This document shows, piece after piece, positions 17,053-27,140 of a stretch of 28,527 nt of DNA. The notes under the pieces were generated by a model that had not been told where the DNA came from, searched no databases, and was given only the letters and a program-made list of their open reading frames with translations. The DNA is from a virus. The translations under genes were made by a program, and so were the position numbers. How positions within the stretch are numbered: the stretch's first letter is position 1; the number at the start of each line of letters is the position of its first letter. The stretch spans positions 855-29,381 of the IMG/VR virus record IMGVR_UViG_3300030102_004434; one strand, written 5' to 3'.

Positions 17053-18807
17053 ATGGCGACATATTTTAGTAAAGGTTTTGGAAGTATTCCTATAGTTAAA
17101 AATCCTTTTCCTGTTTATACAGATGCAGACTTTATAGATGAAGGTGTAAAAGCAGGAGCACAAGATGCTGCTCGTATTTCACAATCTTTACAAAACCAAA
17201 GAAGAAATCAAATTAATCAGCAAAGAGAAGATAGATTAGCGGCACAAGAGGCAGAAATAAGAGCTAATAATCATCGTACAACAATAAATTCTTGGCGAAT
17301 AACAGATACTACTGAGTACGATAATTTAAATTTAGCTAAAGGTAATTTTTCGGCAAAATTAATTGAAATAGCTAATCAAGCTGATGTAATGCGAAATAAA
17401 CCTATTTCAGAAGGAGGTATAAGTAATTCTACATATCAATCTATTATGTCAGAATTAGAAGGACAAATACCACAATTTAAAATAGCAGCAGAAGCTTTTG
17501 AACAATTAGGTGAAAAATATTTAGCTGGAGTTGAAGCAGGTAATTTGTCTAATGCTAACCTTCCTGAACAAATGCAACCTCTTGTAGAAATACTTACTAA
17601 TAATGCTTCTTTAGAATTTCAAAATATGAAAAACGGGCAAGTAAAACTTGTAGGAACTTATAATAATGAAGAAGGCAAAAAAGAACAAATAGAAGTTCCT
17701 TTATCACAAATAGATAGACTTCCTGGAGTATTATATAAACCTGAAACTGCTATAAAAGATTATACAGATGCAGAAGTAAATTCTGTTATTGAAGCAAAAA
17801 TTAATGATTCTATTAGAAAAGACGGAGATGGCTTAACCTCTTTGGACTATGAACTTATAAAAGATAAAAAACTAGATGATATTGCTAATGCTTCTTTTAC
17901 CACATATTTAGATGCGCTGGGGGAAGGAGATGAAATTAAAAAATATGCGCAATATGCTTTAGATACAGATGATTATACTCTTAATACAGTAAATACATTT
18001 ATAGATGATGTAACTAAAAGTGCTATAGAATCTGGTGATAAAGAATTAATAGATAAATTAGATAAAGGCGGTACTTATGAAGATATTGAAGCAATACTTA
18101 CAAGTAAAAGTTTAATGAATAACGATGAAGGTAAAAGAGTGCCTATTGGAGAAGCTTTTAAATCTCGTTTAAAAAAACGATATGTTAACGATTTTTATAA
18201 TCAATATAACGATGCTTTAGCAAGGAAGAAAGGAGATATAAAAGAAATTGCTTTTACTGATCAAGCAGATAAAATTAAAGCGTATGAAGCAAGAGAAAAG
18301 TTTTTAAAATCTGAAGCTGATATAAAAAAATTAACAGCTCCTCCATCAACAAAAAAAGATAAAGAATCTAATATTACAAAGTTTGACAAATCATTAGAAG
18401 GATTTACTAATTATTTTATAAAACTCAAAGGGGCTAATAAATTCGAAGATGATTATTCATTTAATGAAAAAAGTGATAGAGAAAAAATAAAAGAAATTGC
18501 TAAAAAATTAAAAAATACTCCCAATTTGGGTAATCTTGTACTTGGACAACAACGAATAGAGACTGGTGATGATAATAAGCTGGAACGGGTTTATTATAAT
18601 GATATAGGTGATGAAAGAACCAATTTTAAAAATATGGATGAAGCTATAAAAGAAGGCTTTTATCCTAGATTTGTTCTAAGAGGTCAAAAGTTTGCACCAG
18701 TTGATGGTATAACATTAGAAGAAGTGTTAGACCCTAAAAAGCTTGATGAATATATACGAAACGGTAGTAGTTTAGATAATGTAAATAATAATCCGAAGAT
18801 TAAATAA
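17053..18807 (+). CDS. Ejection protein 2 candidate (T7 gp15 position)
   Basis: This 584-residue, mainly helical, hydrophilic protein lies between the membrane-segment protein and the giant protein, matching the place of T7 gp15. The N-terminus (YFSKGFGSIPIVKNPFPVYT) is followed by long Gln/Arg/Glu-rich helices (residues about 40-75, NQRRNQINQQREDRLAAQEA) and then many charged helices. There is no membrane segment or catalytic motif that I can identify. The C-terminal part (VYYNDIGDERTNFKNMDEAI) looks like a small folded unit with alternating strand and helix. The gene starts two bases after the preceding stop and is followed by the giant gene after one base, so the three are one translational unit. 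I do not recognise its family; the role rests on gene order. Confidence 0.55.
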   Translation: MATYFSKGFGSIPIVKNPFPVYTDADFIDEGVKAGAQDAARISQSLQNQRRNQINQQREDRLAAQEAEIRANNHRTTINSWRITDTTEYDNLNLAKGNFSAKLIEIANQADVMRNKPISEGGISNSTYQSIMSELEGQIPQFKIAAEAFEQLGEKYLAGVEAGNLSNANLPEQMQPLVEILTNNASLEFQNMKNGQVKLVGTYNNEEGKKEQIEVPLSQIDRLPGVLYKPETAIKDYTDAEVNSVIEAKINDSIRKDGDGLTSLDYELIKDKKLDDIANASFTTYLDALGEGDEIKKYAQYALDTDDYTLNTVNTFIDDVTKSAIESGDKELIDKLDKGGTYEDIEAILTSKSLMNNDEGKRVPIGEAFKSRLKKRYVNDFYNQYNDALARKKGDIKEIAFTDQADKIKAYEAREKFLKSEADIKKLTAPPSTKKDKESNITKFDKSLEGFTNYFIKLKGANKFEDDYSFNEKSDREKIKEIAKKLKNTPNLGNLVLGQQRIETGDDNKLERVYYNDIGDERTNFKNMDEAIKEGFYPRFVLRGQKFAPVDGITLEEVLDPKKLDEYIRNGSSLDNVNNNPKIK

Positions 18808-18808
18808 T

Positions 18809-21800
18809 ATGCCAACATTTAGATTAGCAAACGGTGAAATACGTGATATATCAGATAATGAACTTCAGGCTTTTTTATTAACTGAAGAAGGCAAAAGTGC
18901 AACACAGATTGAAATTCCAAATCAACCTGAAGAGGAAGTAATAGGCCCTAAAAAAACTGTAGAACCACAAAATTTTAATCGTTTTGTATATACTAGTTTT
19001 GAGGACAAAAATAATTTAAAAGAAATACCCACAGATGCTAATGCTGTTTATAAATCTTTAGATAATAAATTTAAAGATATTAAACCTAGTTCTTTAGGAG
19101 ATAAAGAATATGAAAAAAAATCTAGTGAAATATTTAATAGCTTTTATGATGACCCTCAGTTTAAAAATATGCAAAACGCTATTTTAGAACAAATAAAACC
19201 TAAAGTTGATAAAAAAAGAAAACAATTAGAAGAATCAGTTAAAGAAAATAAAATATTTTATACAGAAGCTAATAAAGAGCTTAATAATTATGCAAATACT
19301 TTATTTTCTCAAGCAGCGGGTAATTCTTCTAGTATAAATAATCTTATTAAAACATATGAAGATGCTTACAATAAAAATGTAAATAATCAATATAATGAAT
19401 TTTTAAAACAAGAAGAAAAAGAAAAAAAAGAACAATTAAGAGATAACTATTTAGATAATAGCTCTCTTTTTGGAAATATTCCTTTACCTAAAAGCTTTAA
19501 AGCGGGTATTGCTTCTTCTTTTCTTGAATTAAGATCAACTCCTGAAAATATTGCATTAAAATCTTCTCAAGATAGAATATTAAAATTGCAGGGAAGAATG
19601 GAGTATATTACATCGGGTAAAAGAGAAGAAAAAATTCGTAAGGAAGCAAAGGAAGCATCTAAAAAATATGGAGGTTTTAGTTTTTCGCCTTCAGAAGAAG
19701 AGTTATTTCAAAGAAAATTAAATAAATATACTGATGAAAAAGGTAGACTAATTAAAGGAGATCCTATAGAATATTATAAAAAAGAAATACAAAAAGAACA
19801 AAATAGATTTGCTGAAAATTATGTTAAGTCTAAAAGATTTGAACCTATTTTAGAAGCATTAGGTAATAACGCTTTTTTTGATGAAGATGGTATAACTTTT
19901 AGAGACGTACAACAAGGTCTTGGCCAGCAAACTGTATATACAGGTATGGCTTTTATGTCTGGAGGTTTAGCAAATTATTTTTTAGAAAAAGGCCAAATTA
20001 TAAAAGAAACATTAGATACCGCTTTAGCTGAAAAAGCTAAATCTATGGATAAGAATGTAAGTGAATTATCAAACTTTGAACAAATTGATTTATTACAAGA
20101 AATGTTTGATAATAATGAAATAGATCTTAAAACCTCTGATATAACTGCTGCACTTGTTGCAGCTTCAGAAAGGGTTGGAGCTGGTTTTTTACTTGGTAAA
20201 GGCGCTCAATTTTTAACTAAAGGACTGGTTAAAGCAACACCTAAACCTGTTTTTAAAGCTTTTCAAAAAGGTTATATAAAACAAGGATTGAAAAATGCTA
20301 AAGTTAATGCAACTAATTGGAGAAATTATATTAATCCCACTGTAAGTGTATTAGGGGAGGCAACAACAGAAGGGTTTATTCAAGAACCTTTAATAATAGC
20401 AGGTGTAAATGAAGCATTAAAAAAAGTTAAAGATGCTGATGGCAACAACTTAAGTATTAATGTTTATGACCCTATGCGTTTAAAAGAATCTTTTACCCAA
20501 GCTGCTTTTGCGTCTCCTGGTATAAGTGCTGGTGCTAGAGCAATAAGAAAAGCTAGAAAAGAAGCTTATAGAGGTTTATTTGAGCAAGGTTCTAATACAA
20601 CAAGAGATCAAATTAATGTAAGAAGGAAAAAAGCTAAAGATAAACTTGATAAAGGAGCAATTACCGAAGAACAATATATACAAGAAATTGATGAATTAGA
20701 TACTGTAGAAGATTTAATTTATAGTAGAAGAATTGACAAGTTTGACCCTAAAACAAGAGTTAAATTTGGTGAGCTAGCATTAGAGCAACAAAAATTATTA
20801 CAGGAAAGAGAAACATTAAAGAATTCATTGTCTGATAGACCATTTGATGTAAAAAAATCTGAAAAAAATAAAGAGAACTTAGCTAACGTACAAGAACAAA
20901 TGCAACTTATTTTAGCTGAACAACAATATTTAGCTTCAGATAAAACACTTGGTAAATATATAAATGAACAAGAAGATGGAGTATTTGCTAATACTACATA
21001 TAAAAATTTTAAAACAAGAAAAGCTTTTGAAAAATGGGCTAAAGAAAATAACTTAGATAAAAAATCAGTTGCAGAGGGCCTTATTAATAATAAAAACTTT
21101 GCTGGATATTTACCACAAGGTGAAAAAACAATTTTGGTTACAATAGATCAGAATGTTAGGCAAGCTTTTCGAGGTAAAGGGAATGTTGTAGCCGCCGGAG
21201 TGGCCGCTAATGTGGTACATCATGAGGCTATGCATGTTATCCAACAAAATTTGGATAATGAAACCATGGCTGACTTAATAGCAGAATTAGAATCTATAGG
21301 CCAGAATGATTCTAAAATGAGTAAAATTTTAATAAGGACTAGGGCTAGATTACTAGATGATAATCTTATACCAGGAACTGAAGAATATAATAAAGAATAT
21401 TTTACATCTATATCTGATTTTATAAGAGGAGAAAATTTAACAGAAGAAAATGTTACTGTTGAAGATGCAGGCATTCTTGCTAAAATAGGTGAAAAATTAA
21501 CTAAGTTTTTAGGTAATGACACTTTAGATGTTTTAAATTTTGAAAATGTAAAATCCGGTGAAGATGTTATACCTTTTTTATTAAAATATAATGAATTTAA
21601 TGGTAAACCAGTTGGACAATTAAAACTGCCTTCATCTGTAAAAACATCTCAATCAACACCAGATGAAAAAGAAATTGCTGAAGAATTAAAATTAATAGAA
21701 TTAACTGAATCTGAATTTAACATTACACCAGAAACTAGAGCAAGAAGAGAAGAATTACAAAGATCATTAAGAAAAATAAAACGAAATACAGAACAAAAAC

Positions 21801-24800
21801 AAAATATAAAAAAATCAAACATTACAGAACTTTATGAATCTAGAAATAAAGGAGATCTTGCTTCTACTAAAAGTGTTTTAGAAGAAATAAATAATTTAAT
21901 TCCTAAAACAGTAAAAACTAAACAGGACTTTCAGAATCCTAGAGTATTTAATGACATATATGAATCTTTAACACAAAGAGATAGAGTTATTAATAATTAT
22001 ATTAGGAGCAGAGCTGAAAGTCAGGAGGAAGCAAATAGAATAATTGACAACGTAACCGACAGATTAGTTAAATTTGATCCTGAACAAACAAGAGCGGATG
22101 GTACTAAAGTTGGAGTTGAAGGTTTTGGTGAGTTTATATTTGCTAATACAAGATTTGGAAAGTTAGATGCTAGAAAAGATTTATTTAAAGAAAGTGAAAA
22201 AACTAAAGTTGAAGATAGACTTGATAAACCAGAAGCAAAACAAGTAAAAGTTGAAGATACTGGTAATCAAGAAATTAGTATTCAAGAATCTGCAGCACAA
22301 AAATTAGCTACACCTAAATTAATTGAAAAGGCTAAAAAACTTATACCTTTAACAGCTATTAAAGTTGGTAAAGCTTTAACAGATAAAAAAGTTGAAGGTA
22401 AGAAAAAAGTAAATTTAAGAGATAGAGAAAGAAATAAGTTTTTACAAAAACAATTATTTAATCTTGTAAAACCTGTTTTAGGTAAAGGTAAATCATTTGA
22501 AAACTTTTTAGATAAAAATGTAAAAAACTTAAAAAACATTGCATTAGATAATATTAATTTTAACAGAGGAAGTGGTATTTCACAAATCTGGAGTAAAGAA
22601 AATCCTCCTAGTGATCAAGAATTTATTGATTATTATTTAGGTAAAGATATTACACCTGATCAACCTGCTAGCACTAAAAGCGATCGTAAAAAATCATTAA
22701 ATCAAGCTTTTGGTACACAGCTTGGTAGAGAACTTATACTTAATAATAAAGAAGTTAACGATGCTTTTAATAATGATTTTGGCATAGATTTAGCAAGCAC
22801 TAATGTTATTAAGTCTTTAAGAAAAGCTAACCCTGCATTATTTGCTAATGTAGGAGGAATACTATTAGAAAAACTTGATAATAATTTTTTTAGTAACTAT
22901 AAATCTAATTTTAAATCAGCTTTAGATGCTTTAGGTATTCCTGACCTAATAAATCAAAATAGATCTGATAAACTTGCAAATGAGCTTCAAACCGCATATG
23001 ATAAATTATCTAAAGATATAAAAGAAGCAGGTACATTTATAATTCCAAGTACCGGGGAAAAATATGAATTAGTTAAATGGCTTACTAATAAAGTATTAGA
23101 TGAAGCTGGATTACAAAATTACAAAACATTAGTTAAAATTATTGCGGGTCATGATTTAAATATTGATTATAATGATAAAGAATTTCAAACTAGAGTTAGA
23201 AAACAATTAGGTGATGTTTTTAAAAGAATTAACGACGTTAACTTTATAAATAAATTTTTAAGACCAGGATATACTTCACCTGCAAGAATGGGTGATGGTA
23301 CGTTAAAAATGGTAGACGGCACTGTAATATATTTAGAAGCTGAAAAAAAAGACCAAAGATATGGTTTATTTAATGATGTAAAAGATTTTGATGATTTTGT
23401 AAGTAGTTTAAAATTACAAGAAGGTAAAGAGTATTCAAATTATGATGCTAATTTAACTGTTCCATTACATAAACAAAGTAAGTCATCACTTACAAAAAGT
23501 GGTATAGAATCTTTAAGAAAAAAATCTATAGAAAACAATAAAGCTTTATTAGAATTTGTTGACAAAATTAAAGAAGCGGGAGTTGGTATAGATGAGTCTG
23601 TAGCACTTATGATTTCTATGAATAATAATCCCAAAGGTTTAATTAGATCTGCTGGTATTTATGATTTTTTACCTGATAATATATTAGATAAAGATGGTAA
23701 TGCAATAATAAAGGGAATATATAGATTAGAACATATGACTCCAGCTGTTGGTATAGCTATGGCTGCTGTAGATTATATGCATAATCCAAAACGTAATAAA
23801 GCTGATTTTAAAAAGTTATTACAATCATATAGAATAGCACATATACCTATAAAGTATGATGATATGGTAAATAAAGTTTATAAACAACATATGCCATCAT
23901 ATTTTAAAATAGGTGATTCATCTTTAATTAGATACTTTAATTTTGAAATACCTGGATTTGATTTAAAATTAAGAGAGTTATCAACAGGTAATGTATATGA
24001 TAAAAACTTTTATAAAGATAATACACAGCAAAAGTTAGCTAAAGAAGGTATAGAAAAAACTTATGATACAGATCTTGCTTCTAAAAAATTAAGTGAAGAG
24101 TTCAATATAATATTAGAAGAAACTACAGGCAAAGATAGAAATGCAAAATATTCTGAATCCAGGGCTAATATGCTTGGTAAAAAGAATAATCCTTTTAAAT
24201 TTTTTGTTCCTTATTCAGCAGAAGATTATATGGGCCTTGTATATGTGACACTTGGTAAAGGAAAAGTTGGTGAGCAACAGCTGCAATGGTATAAAGATAA
24301 TATTATAGCGCCTTACGCTAGAGGTATTTCTGAATATGAAAGTGCTAAACAAGTTACGTTGGATGCATGGAATAATCTTAAAGGTAAAATTAAAAATACA
24401 CCTGCTAATTTAAGACAAGAAGCAGTTAGAGGTTTTGATAATCAAAATGCTGTAAGATTATATATATGGAATAAACAAAATATGTTACCCGAAGGTACTG
24501 CTAAAAAAGATATTGATGCTATTGTTAAACATGTTGAAAAAAATAGTGAACTATTAAATTTCGCAAATCAAATCCAACAATTATTAGGTAATGCATATCC
24601 TAAACCTTCTTCTGATTGGTTAGCTGGTACTATAACAACGGATATAATTCAAGATTTAGATAATGTTAAAAGAAAAGATTTTTTAAAAGACTGGAGGGAG
24701 GCTGTTGAAACTGTGTATAGCAAAGAAAACTTAAATAAACTTAAAGCTATATATGGTGATAATTATGTAGAAGCTTTAAAAGATATGCTTTACAGAATGG

Positions 24801-26446
24801 CAACCGGAAGTAATAGACCTACCGGACAAAATAAAATAGCTAACAGATGGCTAAATTGGTTAAACAATTCTGTAGGTGGTATAATGTTTTTTAATAGTAG
24901 ATCTGCACTTCTTCAAACAATATCTGCTGTAAATTATACAAATTTTAGTGATAATAATCCTTTGAGGATTGCACAAGCTTTTGCTAATCAACCACAATTT
25001 TGGAAAGATTTTAGTTTTCTTTTTAACTCAGACTTTTTAAAACAAAGAAGAGGTGGCTTGCAAACAGATGTTAATGCTGATGAAATAGCAAAAGCAGCTG
25101 AATTGTCTGATAATAAGTATAGAGCCGGTATTGCTTATATACTTAAAAAGGGGTTTATACCAACTCAATTTGCAGATAGTTTTGCAATATCTTTTGGTGG
25201 TGCTACATTTTATAGGAATAGAATTAGATCTCTTATGAAAGAAGGTATGAATCAAAAGCAAGCTGAAGAACAAGCATATTTAGATTGGAAAGAGCTTTCT
25301 GAAGAAGCTCAACAATCTTCTCGACCAGATAGAGTTTCTATGCAACAAGCAAGCCCTTTAGGGCGCGTTATACTAGCTTTTGCTAACACACCTATACAAT
25401 ATACTAGATTGATGAAAAAAGCTATTCTAGACTTAAAAAATAAAAGAGGTGATTGGAAAACAAATGTTTCTAAAATTGTATGGTATGGTGCTGTTCAAAA
25501 TATTATATTTACAGGTTTACAAAATGCTTTATTTGCTTTAATGTATGGAGATGATGAAGAAGATGAAAAGGCTAGAGAAATGGCTAAAAGGAATAAGTAT
25601 CTTAGATCTGCAAATAGTATATTTGATACTTTATTAAGAGGTATGGGATTAGGAGGTGCCGTTGCTGTTACAGGAAAAAATATTATACAAGATATTATTT
25701 TACAAACATATGGTAAAGAGTTAGGATTGAAAAAAGCTAATAGAAAAGATTATGAAAAATCTTTTGCAGAAATTACAACTCTTTCACCACCGTTAGATTC
25801 TAAGCTAAGTAAATTTTTAGCAGTAGGTCGTGCTTTTAAATACAAACAAGAGCGAGAAAAAATAAACAAGTTGGGGCTTTCAATAGATAATCCAGCATTT
25901 ATGGCAGCAGGTAAAGCACTAAGTGTTGGGTTTAATATACCAGCAGATAGAGTATTACAAAAAGCTAGAAATTTAAAATTAGCTATGGATAAAGATACTG
26001 AAGCATGGCAATCTATAGCTTTATCTTTAGGTTTTAATCAATGGGATTTATTAATGGAAGATCCTATTAAAAGAGATTATCCAGAAATATTTAAAAAGAA
26101 AAAGAAAAAGAAAAAGAAAAAGAGTAGAAAAAGCTCGAGAATAGTAAGCCCTATTAGAAAAATAGAAAACTTACCCAATGGTGTACTTGGAAAAGCACAT
26201 AAAGACGGCACAATACAAATCAGGAAAGGATTACCAAAAGAAAAAAGAAAGGAAGTTATAGCACATGAGAAACAACATGTAAAAGATATGAAGTCTGGTA
26301 GATTAAACTACGATTCTTCTTATGTATATTGGGAAGGAAAAAAATATCCTAGAACATCTAATAAAAAAATAATTTTTAATGGAAAGGCTTTACCTGAGGG
26401 ACATAGAACATTTCCTTGGGAAAAATCCGCAAATAAAGTAATATAA
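18809..26446 (+). CDS. Giant ejection/polyvalent protein with two zincin motifs
   Basis: This single 2545-residue frame is the largest gene in the window, at the T7 gp16 position. The N-terminus (MPTFRLANGEIRDISDNEL) is a short beta module I recall at the start of large phage internal proteins. Residues about 380-580 contain Gly/Ala-rich helices (GAGFLLGKGAQFLTKG). A first zinc-peptidase motif, HEAMH, is at H805-H809. A long helical middle follows. Residues about 2020-2430 (MFFNSRSALLQTISAVNYTN, FADSFAISFGGATFYRNRI, ASPLGRVILAFANTPIQYTR) resemble C-terminal regions of large polyvalent phage proteins. Ten lysines (2429-2438) then lead to a C-terminal domain with HEKQH at 2486-2490 and PWEKSA at 2536-2541, whose Glu may be the third zinc ligand. 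No transglycosylase motif was found. It is probably packaged and ejected into the host. Confidence 0.7.
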   Translation: MPTFRLANGEIRDISDNELQAFLLTEEGKSATQIEIPNQPEEEVIGPKKTVEPQNFNRFVYTSFEDKNNLKEIPTDANAVYKSLDNKFKDIKPSSLGDKEYEKKSSEIFNSFYDDPQFKNMQNAILEQIKPKVDKKRKQLEESVKENKIFYTEANKELNNYANTLFSQAAGNSSSINNLIKTYEDAYNKNVNNQYNEFLKQEEKEKKEQLRDNYLDNSSLFGNIPLPKSFKAGIASSFLELRSTPENIALKSSQDRILKLQGRMEYITSGKREEKIRKEAKEASKKYGGFSFSPSEEELFQRKLNKYTDEKGRLIKGDPIEYYKKEIQKEQNRFAENYVKSKRFEPILEALGNNAFFDEDGITFRDVQQGLGQQTVYTGMAFMSGGLANYFLEKGQIIKETLDTALAEKAKSMDKNVSELSNFEQIDLLQEMFDNNEIDLKTSDITAALVAASERVGAGFLLGKGAQFLTKGLVKATPKPVFKAFQKGYIKQGLKNAKVNATNWRNYINPTVSVLGEATTEGFIQEPLIIAGVNEALKKVKDADGNNLSINVYDPMRLKESFTQAAFASPGISAGARAIRKARKEAYRGLFEQGSNTTRDQINVRRKKAKDKLDKGAITEEQYIQEIDELDTVEDLIYSRRIDKFDPKTRVKFGELALEQQKLLQERETLKNSLSDRPFDVKKSEKNKENLANVQEQMQLILAEQQYLASDKTLGKYINEQEDGVFANTTYKNFKTRKAFEKWAKENNLDKKSVAEGLINNKNFAGYLPQGEKTILVTIDQNVRQAFRGKGNVVAAGVAANVVHHEAMHVIQQNLDNETMADLIAELESIGQNDSKMSKILIRTRARLLDDNLIPGTEEYNKEYFTSISDFIRGENLTEENVTVEDAGILAKIGEKLTKFLGNDTLDVLNFENVKSGEDVIPFLLKYNEFNGKPVGQLKLPSSVKTSQSTPDEKEIAEELKLIELTESEFNITPETRARREELQRSLRKIKRNTEQKQNIKKSNITELYESRNKGDLASTKSVLEEINNLIPKTVKTKQDFQNPRVFNDIYESLTQRDRVINNYIRSRAESQEEANRIIDNVTDRLVKFDPEQTRADGTKVGVEGFGEFIFANTRFGKLDARKDLFKESEKTKVEDRLDKPEAKQVKVEDTGNQEISIQESAAQKLATPKLIEKAKKLIPLTAIKVGKALTDKKVEGKKKVNLRDRERNKFLQKQLFNLVKPVLGKGKSFENFLDKNVKNLKNIALDNINFNRGSGISQIWSKENPPSDQEFIDYYLGKDITPDQPASTKSDRKKSLNQAFGTQLGRELILNNKEVNDAFNNDFGIDLASTNVIKSLRKANPALFANVGGILLEKLDNNFFSNYKSNFKSALDALGIPDLINQNRSDKLANELQTAYDKLSKDIKEAGTFIIPSTGEKYELVKWLTNKVLDEAGLQNYKTLVKIIAGHDLNIDYNDKEFQTRVRKQLGDVFKRINDVNFINKFLRPGYTSPARMGDGTLKMVDGTVIYLEAEKKDQRYGLFNDVKDFDDFVSSLKLQEGKEYSNYDANLTVPLHKQSKSSLTKSGIESLRKKSIENNKALLEFVDKIKEAGVGIDESVALMISMNNNPKGLIRSAGIYDFLPDNILDKDGNAIIKGIYRLEHMTPAVGIAMAAVDYMHNPKRNKADFKKLLQSYRIAHIPIKYDDMVNKVYKQHMPSYFKIGDSSLIRYFNFEIPGFDLKLRELSTGNVYDKNFYKDNTQQKLAKEGIEKTYDTDLASKKLSEEFNIILEETTGKDRNAKYSESRANMLGKKNNPFKFFVPYSAEDYMGLVYVTLGKGKVGEQQLQWYKDNIIAPYARGISEYESAKQVTLDAWNNLKGKIKNTPANLRQEAVRGFDNQNAVRLYIWNKQNMLPEGTAKKDIDAIVKHVEKNSELLNFANQIQQLLGNAYPKPSSDWLAGTITTDIIQDLDNVKRKDFLKDWREAVETVYSKENLNKLKAIYGDNYVEALKDMLYRMATGSNRPTGQNKIANRWLNWLNNSVGGIMFFNSRSALLQTISAVNYTNFSDNNPLRIAQAFANQPQFWKDFSFLFNSDFLKQRRGGLQTDVNADEIAKAAELSDNKYRAGIAYILKKGFIPTQFADSFAISFGGATFYRNRIRSLMKEGMNQKQAEEQAYLDWKELSEEAQQSSRPDRVSMQQASPLGRVILAFANTPIQYTRLMKKAILDLKNKRGDWKTNVSKIVWYGAVQNIIFTGLQNALFALMYGDDEEDEKAREMAKRNKYLRSANSIFDTLLRGMGLGGAVAVTGKNIIQDIILQTYGKELGLKKANRKDYEKSFAEITTLSPPLDSKLSKFLAVGRAFKYKQEREKINKLGLSIDNPAFMAAGKALSVGFNIPADRVLQKARNLKLAMDKDTEAWQSIALSLGFNQWDLLMEDPIKRDYPEIFKKKKKKKKKKSRKSSRIVSPIRKIENLPNGVLGKAHKDGTIQIRKGLPKEKRKEVIAHEKQHVKDMKSGRLNYDSSYVYWEGKKYPRTSNKKIIFNGKALPEGHRTFPWEKSANKVI
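26093..26122 (+). repeat. (AAAAAG)5 hexamer tract coding ten lysines
   Basis: Five exact copies of AAAAAG encode residues 2429-2438 of the giant protein and are followed by SRKSSR, which extends the basic patch. The tract separates the large helical body from the C-terminal zincin domain. Exact hexamers are prone to replication slippage, but gain or loss of whole units keeps the frame. Confidence 0.9.
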
Positions 26447-26448
26447 TT

Positions 26449-27138
26449 ATGAGAAATACACCATTACCATTTATGAGTCCTTTTAATCAAACTGACCCAA
26501 CAAGAATTAATCAAGACCCTAATCAATCTAGGGAAAAAGAAAAAGAAAAAAAAATGAAAATTTCTTCACCTGATATTGATAATGCTATTGATGCAGAAAG
26601 AGAAAGGCTTAGTAAAAATTTTGAATCTGCAAGAACTGCAAAAGAAAAAAGAAAAGAAGGATTTACGCAAGACAAAGAAAAAATTAAAAGCGAAATAAGC
26701 TACACTCAAAGAGGCTTAATGAATGTAAGAACATCTGATTTTGATAAAGATGGAAAGAAAGAAGCTGCTTTTAGAGATAGAAAAAAAGCTTTAAGAATGA
26801 AATTACAAAAAGCTAGATTAGACGAAAGAAAGAAAAGAGCAGAAGATAGAAAACAACAATGGGCTGAAAAACAGTTTATGAAAGGTAAATACGATAGCGT
26901 AGATGCTGCAAAATCTAGATTTCAATCTGTGCAAGATATGACAGTAAAAGATAAAGAAAATAGAGAAAATTTATTTAAAACAAATAAATTTTACGACGGA
27001 GGGGGCGAAGAAGATAGTAATAACCCTGAGGTAATAGCTTCAGAAAACACAGAAGTAAGCTTAACTAATAACGTGCAAGATAATAATTTAACAAAAGAAA
27101 AAAAAATAATTGGCACAATGTATAAAGGTGAGTATTAA
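26449..27138 (+). CDS. Basic, helical protein of unknown function at the end of the late block
   Basis: This 229-residue protein is very rich in Lys, Arg, Glu and Asp. After a Pro-rich start (RNTPLPFMSPFNQTDPTRIN), residues about 28-160 form long charged helices (KEAAFRDRKKALRMKLQKAR, LDERKKRAEDRKQQWAEKQF). The last 50 residues are acidic and Asn-rich, probably disordered. The ATG lies two bases after the stop of the giant gene, so it belongs to the same operon. The high charge and basic helices could suit DNA or protein binding inside the virion, or a small structural accessory. No family is recognised and no signal peptide or membrane segment is present, so it is not an obvious lysis protein. 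Confidence 0.6.
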   Translation: MRNTPLPFMSPFNQTDPTRINQDPNQSREKEKEKKMKISSPDIDNAIDAERERLSKNFESARTAKEKRKEGFTQDKEKIKSEISYTQRGLMNVRTSDFDKDGKKEAAFRDRKKALRMKLQKARLDERKKRAEDRKQQWAEKQFMKGKYDSVDAAKSRFQSVQDMTVKDKENRENLFKTNKFYDGGGEEDSNNPEVIASENTEVSLTNNVQDNNLTKEKKIIGTMYKGEY

Positions 27139-27140
27139 AA

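Noticed and set aside
471-18807. Firm assignment to the crAss-like phages.
   Set aside because: The nozzle, ring-like and BACON features are suggestive, but the T7-like order and marine-type proteins fit other lineages too; TerL, portal and capsid trees are needed.
26093-26122. Possible programmed -1 frameshift at the AAAAAG repeats (dnaX-like slippery site).
   Set aside because: In frame the codon pairs are preceded by T or G rather than A, so the exact A_AAA_AAG heptamer is not formed, and the zero frame downstream keeps a sensible zincin domain.
26730-26790. EF-hand-like loop DFDKDGKKEAAF in the 229-residue protein.
   Set aside because: The hydrophobic residue at position 8 and the Glu at position 12 are missing, and the surroundings are a simple charged helix.
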